Assembly: GCA_039566865.1 (NCBI GenBank)
Contig: CM076957.1
Coordinates: 12,223,896 to 12,287,895 of the forward strand
Length of the DNA stretch: 64,000 bases
Direction: 5' to 3'
Source: Aurelia coerulea
Lineage: Eukaryota; Cnidaria; Scyphozoa; Semaeostomeae; Ulmaridae
The stretch's first letter is position 1; the number at the start of each line of letters is the position of its first letter. Under the pieces are notes generated by a model. It did not search any database and was not told the origin of the DNA. It saw nothing but the letters and a program-made list of their open reading frames with translations. A program made the translations under genes and the position numbers. Shown piece after piece: positions 54,196 to 64,000 of the stretch.

Positions 54196-57100
54196 TCGCT
54201 GAGAAGGTAGTGGCCTATCCAAGATGTTGCGTGGTTTTTTGTTTGGTCGTTCATGGTGAGATCCAACCATTAATTTATTTCTTTACTAAATGTTTGTTCA
54301 TATTTTGGCTGACTCTTTGAGCAATTTGAATTGTATTATGTTGGGAAAGATCTGGGATTTGGCCAAAGATCAGACGACCGACTTGTTTTGAGGCCTGGCG
54401 GGTATCGCGACATGCAGTATATCGTGCGTTAAAAATTTTGCTGCTGAAGCTTTGCACGGTGACACTGTAGAGCTTTCAGGCTGGTTCAGAGTGAGGTAAA
54501 TGGGCTTTTGTGGGCTTTTGGACCTTTTCATTTCATTTCCTTTAGGGTTGCATGCACTGTTTACTTGCCCACCTTGTGCTGCATGTCGTGCTTGCTTGTG
54601 CTCGCCTCGCCCAATTCGAACTGGGTCTCCTGTTCTAATTGGTCACTTGAGATAATCTTATACACTGTTCGCCATATTCTTGCAGGAGCTAGTATTGCTT
54701 TATGTTATTTGTTGAATCGTGACTTTCCCGACTTTCCAGTCATTTTCACGGTTAAAACAAAACTGCTTGGGCGCTTTTCAAGAAGCCACGCCCGGTTGGA
54801 TTTCTAGCATTGTACCTGGAAAAATCTGTATTTTGGACACTGTATTATTTGCTCTTGTTTCAAACCAGTTCTCAGGCTTCACGCTTTTATAATTCCGTCT
54901 TGTGACTAGGGCTTGGGCTAGTGTCGCGTAGTAGAATGTTTCGCTGTCATTATTTTCCTTTTTCCACAGGCGACTGTGTGGATTGTTTTGGAACTAGTAG
55001 AGTCTTCTTAAGGGGTTCTGAGTGCCTTGGGTATTATAGTCTTGTGAACATTTGGTAATGGCTAAGATTTTTGGTATTTTCAAATCGTGCAAAGCATCAC
55101 ATTCTTGCATTCCAACGATTTTTCAACTGGTCTCAGTCGTCATATTCATTTCTCATTTCGGGAATGCGTGCTTGTATCTACATTCCTTTCAGGCGTGTGT
55201 GCCTGAAGGTTTTCGGACACTGCGGGTCTAGAAATAGCTATCATTGTAAATGAAAATTGTTTCCTTCTATCAATGCCCTCACCTTATGGATCTACACGGA
55301 TTTTTTGTTTGTTTGTTTTGTTTCAATTTAATTTTTTGTTTTTATAAGAAACTTGGGTAGCACTTAATACTAAAAGTCTCTTAGTTTCGCTTGAACGTTG
55401 GGTTGTTTCAGCAGTAAAATGTTCTGGGTTAGTTTCTTATTTTTTGGGGCCTAAAAATTGCGTTTTGGTATCGAAGTTGAGCCTTCTTATCGTGAAAGGG
55501 CTTGCATTTTGCATTGATATTGTCAGCTCAGATAAGCCATGCATATTAAGGCTGAAAGTTACTGTTTCTTGCAGTCTAAAGTTGAAAAGAAAAATGAAGG
55601 TAGCTTTGTCAGAGAGTATCGAACCGTAATCTACCACTCTTATTCTAGAAAAGATTTAGAGTTTCTTAATTTTTCTTGAGCGGTAGTGCTTGAGTTTCTT
55701 GAAGTTTTGGTCATCATGGTACTGGATTCTGATAAGCCTGTTGCTTGTAAAGTAAAACGTGTATGCTGAAACGTTTGGCAGTTACCTTGAAGTTTAGCCC
55801 TCGGAATCTAATGCAGTGTTTTTCTTTCAGATTTGAATAATTTGTTCAAATTTTCTCTTGACAGGTGGAATTCACTCCATTCAAGTTAACCTAACTATGG
55901 ATATAAAAATATCTCTTATAAACAAAAAATCAAATAACAAAAAACAAAAACAAAAACAAAAACAAAACAAAAGTTTAAGACAAAAGACAAGTTTGCGAGT
56001 TTGTCTATCATTTAGTTTTGATTATCGAAGTTGAATAAAGATTTTAGATAAACAAACAGTTTTTGGTTCCGTAAGGCAATTCAAAGTATGTGCTCTGGTG
56101 AATGGGTTTCAATATTCTATTAATCTAGTGTATACGCCAACCAGGTTTAGCTCTTTGGACTGCTCTCTGTTTGCATGAATGATATTCCTCCCTTGAAACT
56201 AGTTGGAGAATCCTAGAAGGGGCTGAAAGTATATCAAACTGCTAGTAAAGAGAAGAGAAGTAGTATAGAAGCAACAACTTCACCAAAACAAAAATATTAA
56301 AGCAAATGAAAAAGATGAAATGAAAATATTCGCAAGTATCTTCACTGTCTATTGAATATGGGAAAAGGATAAGTGTGCAAAATAATGCATTGAATCCATT
56401 GCAGTCAAGGATTCCAATGTTAAATCTCACCTGAGGTGTAGTTTAAAACAAAAAACAAATAAAAACAAAAACAAAAACAAAGGAGAAAAGAAAAAAAATA
56501 TAAGAAGATCGGAAAGAATATCATATAAAAATCTTCATTTTGAGGGCAATAAACCTACTATTTCGGGACTTGCAGAATGGGCTTTGACGCAAAAATCCTA
56601 CAATCCTACAATGGCAACCCACGAGATTTGCTAGTTATGTTCAGATTGGATAACGAAGTTTCTTGTTTGCAGCATCCAAATCGACTTCCTTTTGGGAGTA
56701 TAGTTTCCCTTTGAATTGAAAGTTACTTTATGTGAAGGCCTATACATCTAGTTTTGGTACTAGTTGCACTAACTGCAAATAATTAATTGCTTTCAATCAA
56801 CTTACCGCCTTCTTTTTGGGGGATAGGCTTGAAAGGGCAATCCATTTTTAGCAATACTTGTAAATATTTAGAGCCTCTGTTTTACATTTTGCAGATGAAA
56901 CTTGCAAAGGACGGGGCTTTCCTTTTTCCACAGATGCATCATTTAAACAAAAATCAACAACAAAAACACTCTCTCTGGCATACGATTTTGCAGTTTTGAA
57001 GTTTTGCATTTCCTAGTTCTTTTAACAATCAGTCAATCCTCATCATTTTAGTCTCTTTAAATCAAAACGGCTAAAATCAATAGTTGGCAGGCCCAGGCTG

Positions 57101-57413
57101 GATAAGTATGTGTATCGTTGTGTTGTTCTGCAGTTGTGGTGTAAAGTTCGTAAAAACAAGAAGTAAAACAAACTTGTAAATATGACAATGTATTTATGAA
57201 AATATGAAAAAAAAGAATCAAGGAGATGAGCAGAAGAAGAAGTGACAGAAGAAAAGAAAAAGTAAAAAAGTAAAAAAAAGTAAAAAAAAGTAAAACAAAT
57301 CCCCTAATGTAGGGGTGGCCAAGTGCTCGGTCGTAGGGCACAAATCCTGCAGCTTTCTCTGCTTTCTGCCTTTCTCTCTCAGGTGGTGATTGGGTGGGGC
57401 ACTGCGTGTTGGG
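54196..57413. other. No gene recognised; T-rich, CAAAA-rich patches
   Basis: 3.2 kb without a credible ORF or element terminus. Low-complexity AACAAAAACAAAAAC patches occur at 55920-55975 and 56445-56490, and an AAAAAGTAAAA patch at 57240-57300. It could be intron or untranslated host sequence. Confidence 0.4.
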
Positions 57414-57723
57414 CGGAAAAAGTAAGGTTTTCAGTCCAATCACCGACCGTAAAAGTTGTTGTTGTATATTCGTGCTAGCAAATTCCGGGCAACTGCACTA
57501 CTGCCCAATTTTCTAGTGATTATTTGTTTTTGGCCTATTTCGCTAAATCATCAAAATTTGCGCTAAAAGATGTTTTGTCGCGTTTTTAATCAGTTTCGGA
57601 ACCGCGCGGACAAACCCCTATGATAGAAGATGTTTATTGTGGCTATTTTATGTTAGTCATATTGGACATTGTAAACTTGAGGGGTTTGTCCTTATATTTC
57701 ATTATAATCAAAGGAACCATTAA
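57414..57723. repeat. Direct repeat B, copy 1
   Basis: 310 bases repeated at 58063-58372 (offset 649) with about three base differences. Starts CGGAAAAAGTAAGG and ends GGAACCATTAA. Directly followed by repeat A copy 2. Confidence 0.92.
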
Positions 57724-57986
57724 ATGGCGATTGAATGCAATTTAATCGCAATTAATGGAACGTGATGTTAGTTTCTTAGTCAATAGGGCTGTGTCCCTTG
57801 TGACCATGTTTACAACTCTATCTTTGTGACAATATCGTTGAAAGTAACTTCTTGCGTTGGGGCATGTCGGCTGCACGTGGAATGTCTGTTGTTCAAAGGA
57901 ATATAAAAAGTAATACTGGCATGTTTATCAGTCGTCTATAATCAAAGCAGCACGCTGGTTTGCACCAGAGGAGCGCAGATTATTTT
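57724..57986. repeat. Direct repeat A, copy 2
   Basis: See 53933-54195. It begins exactly where repeat B copy 1 ends and is followed by a 76-base CT/GC-rich spacer before repeat B copy 2. Confidence 0.92.
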
Positions 57987-58062
57987 CCCCACCCACCCTC
58001 CACCTATTGTCTCTGCCTCTTTTCTTTCCACGGCCGTCGGTCGTGTGACAGGTGCATTGGTC

Positions 58063-58372
58063 CGGAAAAAGTAAGGTTTTCAGTCCAATCACCGACCATA
58101 AAAGTTGTTGTTGTATATTCGTGCTAGCAAATTCCGGGCAACTGCACTACTGCCCAATTTTCTAGCGATTATTTGTTTTTGGCCTATTTCGCTAAATCAT
58201 CAAAATTTGCGCTAAAAGATGTTTTGTCGCGTTTTTAATCAGTTTCGGAACCGCGCGGAAAAACCCCTATGATAGAAGATGTTTATTGTGGCTATTTTAT
58301 GTTAGTCATATTGGACATTGTAAACTTGAGGGGTTTGTCCTTATATTTCATTATAATCAAAGGAACCATTAA
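58063..58372. repeat. Direct repeat B, copy 2
   Basis: See 57414-57723. Followed by unrelated sequence from CTTGCC onwards. Confidence 0.92.
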
Positions 58373-58449
58373 CTTGCCTTCTCTATCAAGAAAAGTAAGA
58401 ATTTGCTCCAATTTATCAAAGGAGGCAACGGGTTCACTAGGAGGTCTGT

Positions 58450-59530
58450 ACCAGGCAGGCCACGCTAAATCGCAAACATGACCGATTTTGAAGATTTATG
58501 ACTTAATATTTAACAGAAAGCCTGAATTAGATTCTAGCATTTTTTGCAAATTTTTCTGTTTTCAATTTTTAGAGCTACAAGCAAGTTTCTTAAAATTTTC
58601 GTTTTCAAAAACACTGAATGTATGTATGTATGTAAAATTTTGCCATACAAAGTAAAAATTGAAAATGTAATAAAGGAAAGAAAGGCTATTTACATGTATA
58701 AAATGGTAATAAAAACTAAAGATCTAGTATAAAAATACCCCTAGTTTAAAATGGCAGGGATAGCATTAAAAGGTCAGTGCAACCTTGTTTCCATAATGGT
58801 CCCTCCAGGGGTAAACTCGCTTGTAGCTCTAACGATCAAAACGATCAAAAAATGTCGATCAAGCTTCCTAAAGAATCGATATGAATGGCCAAAGAGAAAA
58901 CTTTTTCGTGGTGATTTAGGATTTAGAAATCGACTAATTCTAAGCTGCTGTATGAGAGTTCATACTATCTTGGGAGAAATGTAATAATATTTTCAAGGAT
59001 ATAAAGAAATATCTTTTCTTTTGTAATGTCATTGAATTTATGCTTTGGTGCAGGTTGTGTTCCTGTGTCAAGGGGGTTAAAAAGACAAGCGAGGGAAGGT
59101 CATGGGGCCAGCAAGCATGGAGTCTTGTTACATTTTTGATTTTGTGACGGCTTTTGGGGCGGTACTTTATTGTAACTACTACAGAATTTTGCAACAGGCT
59201 AATCGTTGAAATAACGCTCACGTGCAGAAGTTTACAATATCAATTTCCAAATTTCCAAATCACGCTGAAAACGTTTTTACTTTGTCCATTCATGCTGATT
59301 CTTTAGAAAACTTGATCTACGCTATTTGATGGTTTTCAGTGTTTTCGAAAACGAGAATTTTAAGAAACTCGCTTGTAGCTCTAAAGAATGAAAACGGAAA
59401 AATTTGTAGAAAATCCCAGAACCTAATTCAGACTTTCTGCTAAAGATTAAGTCATAAATCTTCAAAATTGGTCCAGTGTACGATTTATCGTGGCCTGCCA
59501 AAAATGCAGAGTTTATTTTGGCGTACCCGG
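58450..59530. mobile_element. Long-TIR MITE, degraded and interrupted copy
   Basis: Same family as 8208-8811. The left arm 58478-58615 has GACCGATTTTGAAGATTTAT, an internal piece is at 58818-58930, and the right arm 59230-59530 ends GGCGTACCCGG. About 200 bp after 58617 (starting TGTATGTATGTATG) and about 300 bp before 59225 are foreign. The left terminus is eroded. Confidence 0.75.
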
Positions 59531-59532
59531 TA

Positions 59533-59552
59533 GATTATTATTATCATTATTA

Positions 59553-59583
<31 letters not shown>

Positions 59584-59725
59584 AACTATTAATATTATTA
59601 GATTATTAGATTAATAAATAATATCATTATTAAATAATAGATTATAATAATAATAATAATATTAATAATAATATTAACTTAATAATAATAATTATAATAA
59701 TAATATTATTAATAATATTCTTTAT
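59533..59725. repeat. ATT/TAA mixed tract
   Basis: ATT on the left passing into TAA/ATTAATA repeats. Confidence 0.9.
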
Positions 59726-59799
59726 ATTAAAAGAATATTAAACATTCTTTTATGTTTATCTTGTTGATAGTATTCTAAAATAATATTCTTTTCTTTTCT

Positions 59800-59930
59800 T
59801 TTATTTGTCTAGGGTATAGAAACTATTTTTATGTAAATTTAGTATAAATACTTGGCTGTCTAGGATTGTAAATACACTGAAGAAGATTTTATATCGAAAC
59901 GTCTGCCCTGAAACAGTTGTGTTTTTTATT
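59800..59930 (+). mobile_element. PLE terminal fragment with hammerhead-like motif (copy K)
   Basis: A 130-base remnant resembling the end of PLE subfamily C (ATAAATACTTGGCTGTC, CTGAAGAAG, GAAACGTCTG, AACAGTTGTGTTTTT). TAA-type tracts lie on both sides. Confidence 0.7.
59866..59915 (+). ncRNA. Hammerhead-like motif, PLE copy K
   Basis: CTGAAGA (59877-59883), extra A, GAT-TTTAT-ATC, GAAACGTC. The core is intact but helix I pairing is poor, so it may be decayed. Confidence 0.5.
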
Positions 59931-59976
59931 ATTAATAATATTAATAGTAGATTGTTATTAATAATATCATTATTAA

Positions 59977-60122
59977 GTCCAGAGTTCAAGCTGTGAATTA
60001 CCAAACATGACTCTAAAAATACCACTCATTGAAAGTCAACCATTTTCAGAACAATGAAGTTATTTGTAGCATTAAAATTAATGAAAAGGAATTGAGATTC
60101 CTTCATTGTTTGTCTTTAAAGT
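59977..60122. repeat. Diverged direct repeat C, copy 1
   Basis: About 146 bases about 90% alike to 61769-61918 (GTCCAGAGTTCAAGCTGTGA ... GAGATTCCTTCATTGTTTG). Non-coding. Confidence 0.85.
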
Positions 60123-60829
60123 TAAGTAGTCGATACGACCCAAATACTGCCACTCAGCGCCCCTTATTCATATCTAATCGGTCTTGATAATGTATTTGAT
60201 AGTGCAGGATCCGCTGGCGTTAATGAATCATTTACGCTCACGTAAATGCATTCTAACGACAAGGTGACGCACAATGTCTCCCACTAGCCCCCAGTCCTCT
60301 GCAACATTAGGGCGTGCTCCACATGTCTGCTATAGCAGTGAAAGTTAGATTAAAGCAAGTAAAGTTTATAGCAAGTATTCTCTTGCAACCCTATCCCACC
60401 CACCCTTTTATTATCAATCATTTTATTTCTTGTTTTAATTTTGTAGGTAGTAAACCATTGGGCAGCATCTGGCCTTTACAGCAAGTCTGGAAGGTTTTTG
60501 CTGCCCCAAACATGGTCGTATCGCAGTTAGTTGTAATTGTACAATTACCCTCCAGTTACGTATGTTTCCGAGTTATATCTTAAATGTTAAATGAAGGAGT
60601 TCCCATAAATACAAAGAAAGAACCCCCCTCCTTAACAACAACTTTATCCTCAGGAATTACAAACCCCCAAGATAGGAAATGGGCCCAATTGTGGCTAAAT
60701 GTTTCTGAGTTTGTAGCAAAGCGTCCTCAGTAAGTTTTGGTTACTTTGTATATTCCCTCCTAGATATCCTCAACCAGGCCACTTCCCAAAAACAAGAAAG
60801 CTCTTGAAAAAGTATTTTCAAATTTTTAT
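60123..60829. other. No gene recognised
   Basis: Only short frames. Nothing supportable. Confidence 0.4.
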
Positions 60830-61425
60830 GTGGTTATACATGGTGTATTTATAAATAACTGGAGAAGCCTTCAAAAAATCCCCAAGCGGTGAAGCGAGTC
60901 CCAAAGTGAAAGCTCTAAAAAAAAACAAAAAAAGAAAGCAAAAATAAACAAACAAAAAAGTGATGGAAAGTTTCTATGCGATTATATATATGGTGTATTT
61001 GTAAATAACAGGAGAAGCCTCCAAAGAATCCCCAAGCGGTGAAGCGCTTCCAAAAAGAGAAAGCTCTAAAAAAGTGATTCAAAGCTGTTAAGTGGATATT
61101 TATAAATAACAGGAGAAGCCTCCGAAAAATCCCCAAGCGGCGAAGTGCTGCGTCCAAAAAGAGAGAGCTCTCGAAAAAGCGATTGAAAGTTGTTGTGTGG
61201 ATATATATGGTGTATTTATAAATAACTGGGGAAGCCTCCAAAATATCCCCAAGCAGGGAAGCACGTCCAAAGAGAAAGCTCTCCAAGAAAAAAGTGATTG
61301 AAAGTTGTTATGTGGATATATATTGTGTATTTATGAATAACTTGAGAAGCCTCCAAAATATCCCCAAGCGGGGAAGCGTGTCTAAAAAGAGAAATCTCGC
61401 AATGGTTGAAAGTTGTTATGGGATT
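60830..61425. repeat. Minisatellite, five units of about 105-140 bp
   Basis: The unit core is 'GGTGTATTTATAAATAAC(T/A)GGAGAAGCCTCCAAAAAATCCCCAAGCGG(T/G)GAAGCG...AGAGAAAGCTCT...GTGATTGAAAGTTGTTATGTGGATATATAT'. Unit starts lie near 60838, 60985, 61092, 61208 and 61325. Each unit has a perfect-like short hairpin, GGAGAAGCCTCC. The first unit has an A-rich expansion. Minus-strand frames through it are repeat artefacts. Confidence 0.92.
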
Positions 61426-61768
61426 TACATTACCGTATATCAATGTGGTTTATATCGTAGATTAACATGGTACGGGGTTGGTACTTCCTTTTAGGAGAAT
61501 GGCCAATCTTGTTACTCTGCTATGCTTTGAAAAAATAAATAGCCATTCAAGCAAATCATAAGGTCATAAAGAAGCTGAAGTTCTACAATAATCACTATCA
61601 AAGTCCCATGTCAGTAAACCAGCGGCAGTGTGCGTCTTGTTAAAGCAGTGTGTCAAAGATTCAAGAAGTAGCGGTAAGGCCACCATACAAGAATGGTGGC
61701 AGATTAATAGTAACAATTCAGAGGTTGAAAATAACAAAAGCCCCATCTTATCACCCATTTCATCTTCA

Positions 61769-61918
61769 AGTCCAGAGTTCAAACTGTGAATTATCAAACA
61801 TGACTCTAAAAATACTACTCATTGAAAGTCAACCATTTTCATAGCAATGAAGCTATTTGTAGCATTCAAATTAATGAGAAAGAATTGAGATTCCTTCATC
61901 GTTTGTATTTGAAGGGGC
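61769..61918. repeat. Diverged direct repeat C, copy 2
   Basis: See 59977-60122. Both copies lie on the same strand and flank the minisatellite, 1.8 kb apart. Confidence 0.85.
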
Positions 61919-62001
61919 TCCGTCGCCAAACAGTAAACAAATCCGTAAACTCGCACGTGTCACCAATTATCCATTGTTCATACATTGTTTTCTGCAGTTT
62001 G

Positions 62002-62028
62002 TTTGGTGGCTTCACCTAAGCCACCAAA
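62002..62028. other. Perfect 11-bp hairpin
   Basis: TTTGGTGGCTT, a 5-base loop, AAGCCACCAAA. Function unknown. It could be the end of a small foldback or an RNA structure. Confidence 0.6.
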
Positions 62029-62232
62029 AAGTGACCGTTAAAAATCCACTTGTATCCGAGCAATCGTAGAAGATATGAATGTGAAGTACAATGATTAATG
62101 TCCAAACAACAACTTTCATTTTGAAAAAATTTGAAAATCCTGTATGATATCACCTTTAAAAAAACTGCAAAAATCATCGTTTTGTTTACATAATTTGCAT
62201 CCTTGGATACAGCAAGGATCCTTAGAAAGGTC

Positions 62233-62296
<64 letters not shown>
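62233..62296. repeat. (TAA)n microsatellite
   Basis: Pure TAA tract abutting the 3' end of PLE copy D. Confidence 0.97.
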
Positions 62297-62302
62297 TGTA
62301 AA

Positions 62303-63523
62303 CTAAACCACCATCATGTATAAACAGAAAATAAAATATAAAAACACCACTGTTTATTTGAATACGTTTCGATAAAAATCTTCTTCAGTTAAACTAAACC
62401 AGAGGACAGCCGAGTATTTATACATTTTAAAAATCTTATTTACATGACAATATATTTACACAACCTAAGCAAAAATCATGCCAAATTATATTACAAACAA
62501 TGAAATAGCATTTACCGCCACCACTGTTAAAAGAAAGTTTTTAAGTTTTAGATGACTCCCAGTAAACAACCATTTTGAGATATATGCGTGGCACCATTAA
62601 TTAGCACACCTGGGACTGGAAACTCTTCTGTTATTGGAGCCAAGACCTTTGAGAAAAGACACCCGCCCAATAGCCCTCTAAGGATTTGCAGAACAGCTAA
62701 AAACTATTTTAGCTAATGCTAAATCCCAGATGGCAAGGTAGGGGATTCCACCCTACCACCATGTGCGTAAAAACACAAAGCCAAAGGTTGAAGTGCCCCA
62801 CCCATGCAGATCCTAGCTTCTAAATGTAACGATAGAATTTATGCCGACCCGCAAGCAAACATATCGAGTTCAATATCTGCTGCTCTTTCGTTCAGGCCAG
62901 CAGGTGAAAACGTACCAAGTTTGTATTGCCAAAACAACTCTTTCCTACGAAGGGAAAAGACATTATCTGCCCCATCGATTATCCTAATACTAACCGAAAA
63001 GTTACCCCCATGTTGTTCCTCGAAAAAATGGCTGAAGAAACCAGCCTGTGGAACGGGCTTTCCCGTCGCCAGACTTCCCTCGTTATGTTTGCGTGCATAT
63101 GTCCTAAAATACGATTTGTAGACATTGAACCTTTGTCGAAACTTGTTTTTGGTGCTGCCAATATATTTTTTATTGCAGCAGTCACATTGCAACATGTAAA
63201 CCACACTTTCTGTATTGCAATGATAGGCCCCCGAAAATATTTTGAATGTCCTTGAATCATTTGCATTGGCAAAAGTATCCCCCTCTCGTATCAAAGGACA
63301 TATTTGACAATTTCTTCTACTGTTACATTTAAATGTTCCCCTTTCCACCAACTCCTCCTCTAATGGTTGCAGTTTTGCCCTAACCAAATTATCCTTGAGA
63401 CTTTTTGCTTTCCTAAAAGATACAAAAATTTTGTCTTTGAAAAGATTCCTGTGTTCCGCATCCGCAAAAGGTTGTTGTTGCCGGGAAAGTAAGGAAGCAC
63501 GATCCAACCCTATAACCCTGTCC
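62303..63523 (-). pseudogene. Penelope-like element copy D (second subfamily)
   Basis: The minus frame (63558-62839) reads DRVIGLDRASLLSRQQQP, then directly FADAEHRNLFKDK. Compared with copy C, about 31 codons are missing in frame. It continues with SFRKAKSLKDNLVRAKLQPL, the Cys linker CNSRRNCQICPLI, the intact endonuclease core [40 protein letters not shown] and the C-terminus. The 3' region (62303-62838) matches copy C. The 5' end meets copy E head-to-head. Confidence 0.92.
62351..62398 (-). ncRNA. Hammerhead-like motif, PLE copy D
   Basis: Minus strand: helix I as in copy C, CTGAAGA (62382-62388), extra A, GAT-TTTT-ATC, GAAACGTA. Core and helix I are both intact; one of the best copies. 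Confidence 0.7.
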
Positions 63524-64000
63524 ACTTTTGCCAATGCAAATGATTCAAGGACATTCAAAATATTTTCGGGGGCCTATCATTGCAATACAGAAAGTGTGGT
63601 TTACATGTTGCAATGTGACTGCTGCAATAAAAAATATATTGGCAGCACCAAAAACAAGTTTCGACAAAGGTTCAATGTCTACAAATCGTATTTTAGGACA
63701 TATGCATGCAAACATAACGAGGGAAGTCTGGCGACGGGAAAGCCCGTTCCACAGGCTGGTTTCTTCAGCCATTTTTTCGAGGAACAACATGGGGGTAACT
63801 TTTCGGTTAGTATTAGGATAATCGATGGGGCAGATAATGTCTTTTCCCTTCGTAGGAAAGAGTTGTTTTGGCAATACAAACTTGGTACGTTTTCACCTGC
63901 TGGCCTGAACGAAAGAGCAGCAGATATTGAACTCGATATGTTTGCTTGCGGGTCGGCATAAATTCTATCGTTACATTTAGAAGCTAGGATCTGCATGGGT
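63524..64000 (+). pseudogene. Penelope-like element copy E (inverted partner of D, cut by window)
   Basis: Plus-strand mirror of 62800-63276, with coordinates summing to 126800. I saw one base difference (the codon giving ACKHNE instead of ARKHNE). It starts at ANANDSRTF, includes the endonuclease core and stop at 63961, and continues to the window end still matching the D arm. Confidence 0.95.

Noticed and set aside
54196..57413. Host gene between the two copies of repeat A
   Set aside because: No frame longer than about 130 codons, no family resemblance, and no convincing exon with splice sites.
60915..61494. Repeated 'GDILEAS...YKYTIYIHTTTFN' minus-strand frames as a repeat protein
   Set aside because: They are the minisatellite read in one frame. 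Units are not multiples of three and frames shift between units.

Overview
This is eukaryotic nuclear DNA from an animal, most likely an anthozoan cnidarian such as a stony coral. It is AT-rich and has no operons. It is almost wall-to-wall mobile elements: Penelope-like elements (PLEs), several LINE families, a gutted Gypsy element and many TIR/MITE elements, separated by (TAA)n microsatellites. The only convincing host coding sequence is one clean internal exon of a fatty-acid elongase (ELOVL family, 15728-15946, minus strand). The organism call is inference from repeat composition and general resemblance to coral repeats; no marker gene proves it.

Layout. 1-3760 is the first copy of a near-identical direct duplication whose second copy is 10966-14733. 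It carries broken LINE fragments and an (ATAC)n tract. 3761-10965 holds a Ulp1-like cysteine protease ORF, restriction-like-endonuclease (RLE) LINE fragments sitting in TAA tracts, a CR1/L2-like LINE cut by a long-TIR MITE, a foldback element and a candidate LTR. 14.7-20.9 kb is the most host-like stretch: the ELOVL exon, a TTAA-flanked MITE and a LINE tail. 21.2-24.8 kb is a Gypsy remnant whose Gag region has a CCHC knuckle followed by a MYND finger. It is interrupted by a 557-bp hairpin repeat and fused to a LINE tail. 25-33 kb contains LINE pieces nested in each other. 34.6-35.8 kb is a MITE with hAT-type 8-bp duplications nested inside another of the same type. 36.0-40.2 kb is the longest PLE copy, broken by two DNA elements. 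40.5-45.4 kb holds an L2/CR1-type LINE and an RLE LINE with an inverted 5' part. 45.4-53.2 kb is a cluster of PLE copies in tandem and head-to-head arrangement, punctuated by TAA tracts. 53.2-62.2 kb has direct repeats, a second long-TIR MITE and a 5-unit minisatellite. 62.3-64.0 kb is a PLE head-to-head inverted pair with 477-bp arms, cut by the window end.

How parts fit together. PLEs supply a reverse transcriptase (YIDD motif) and a GIY-YIG type endonuclease. Their terminal non-coding regions repeatedly contain a compact hammerhead-ribozyme-like motif (CTGANGA, short helix, GAAACGT). Its helix I pairing is kept between PLE subfamilies although the bases differ. PLE and RLE-LINE ends lie again and again against (TAA)n tracts, which suggests these microsatellites are landing sites or products of insertion. 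Nearly every protein-coding element here is truncated or frameshifted. The ORFs that remain open are the Ulp1-like ORF, the ELOVL exon and the 434-codon LINE ORF at 29714-31018.
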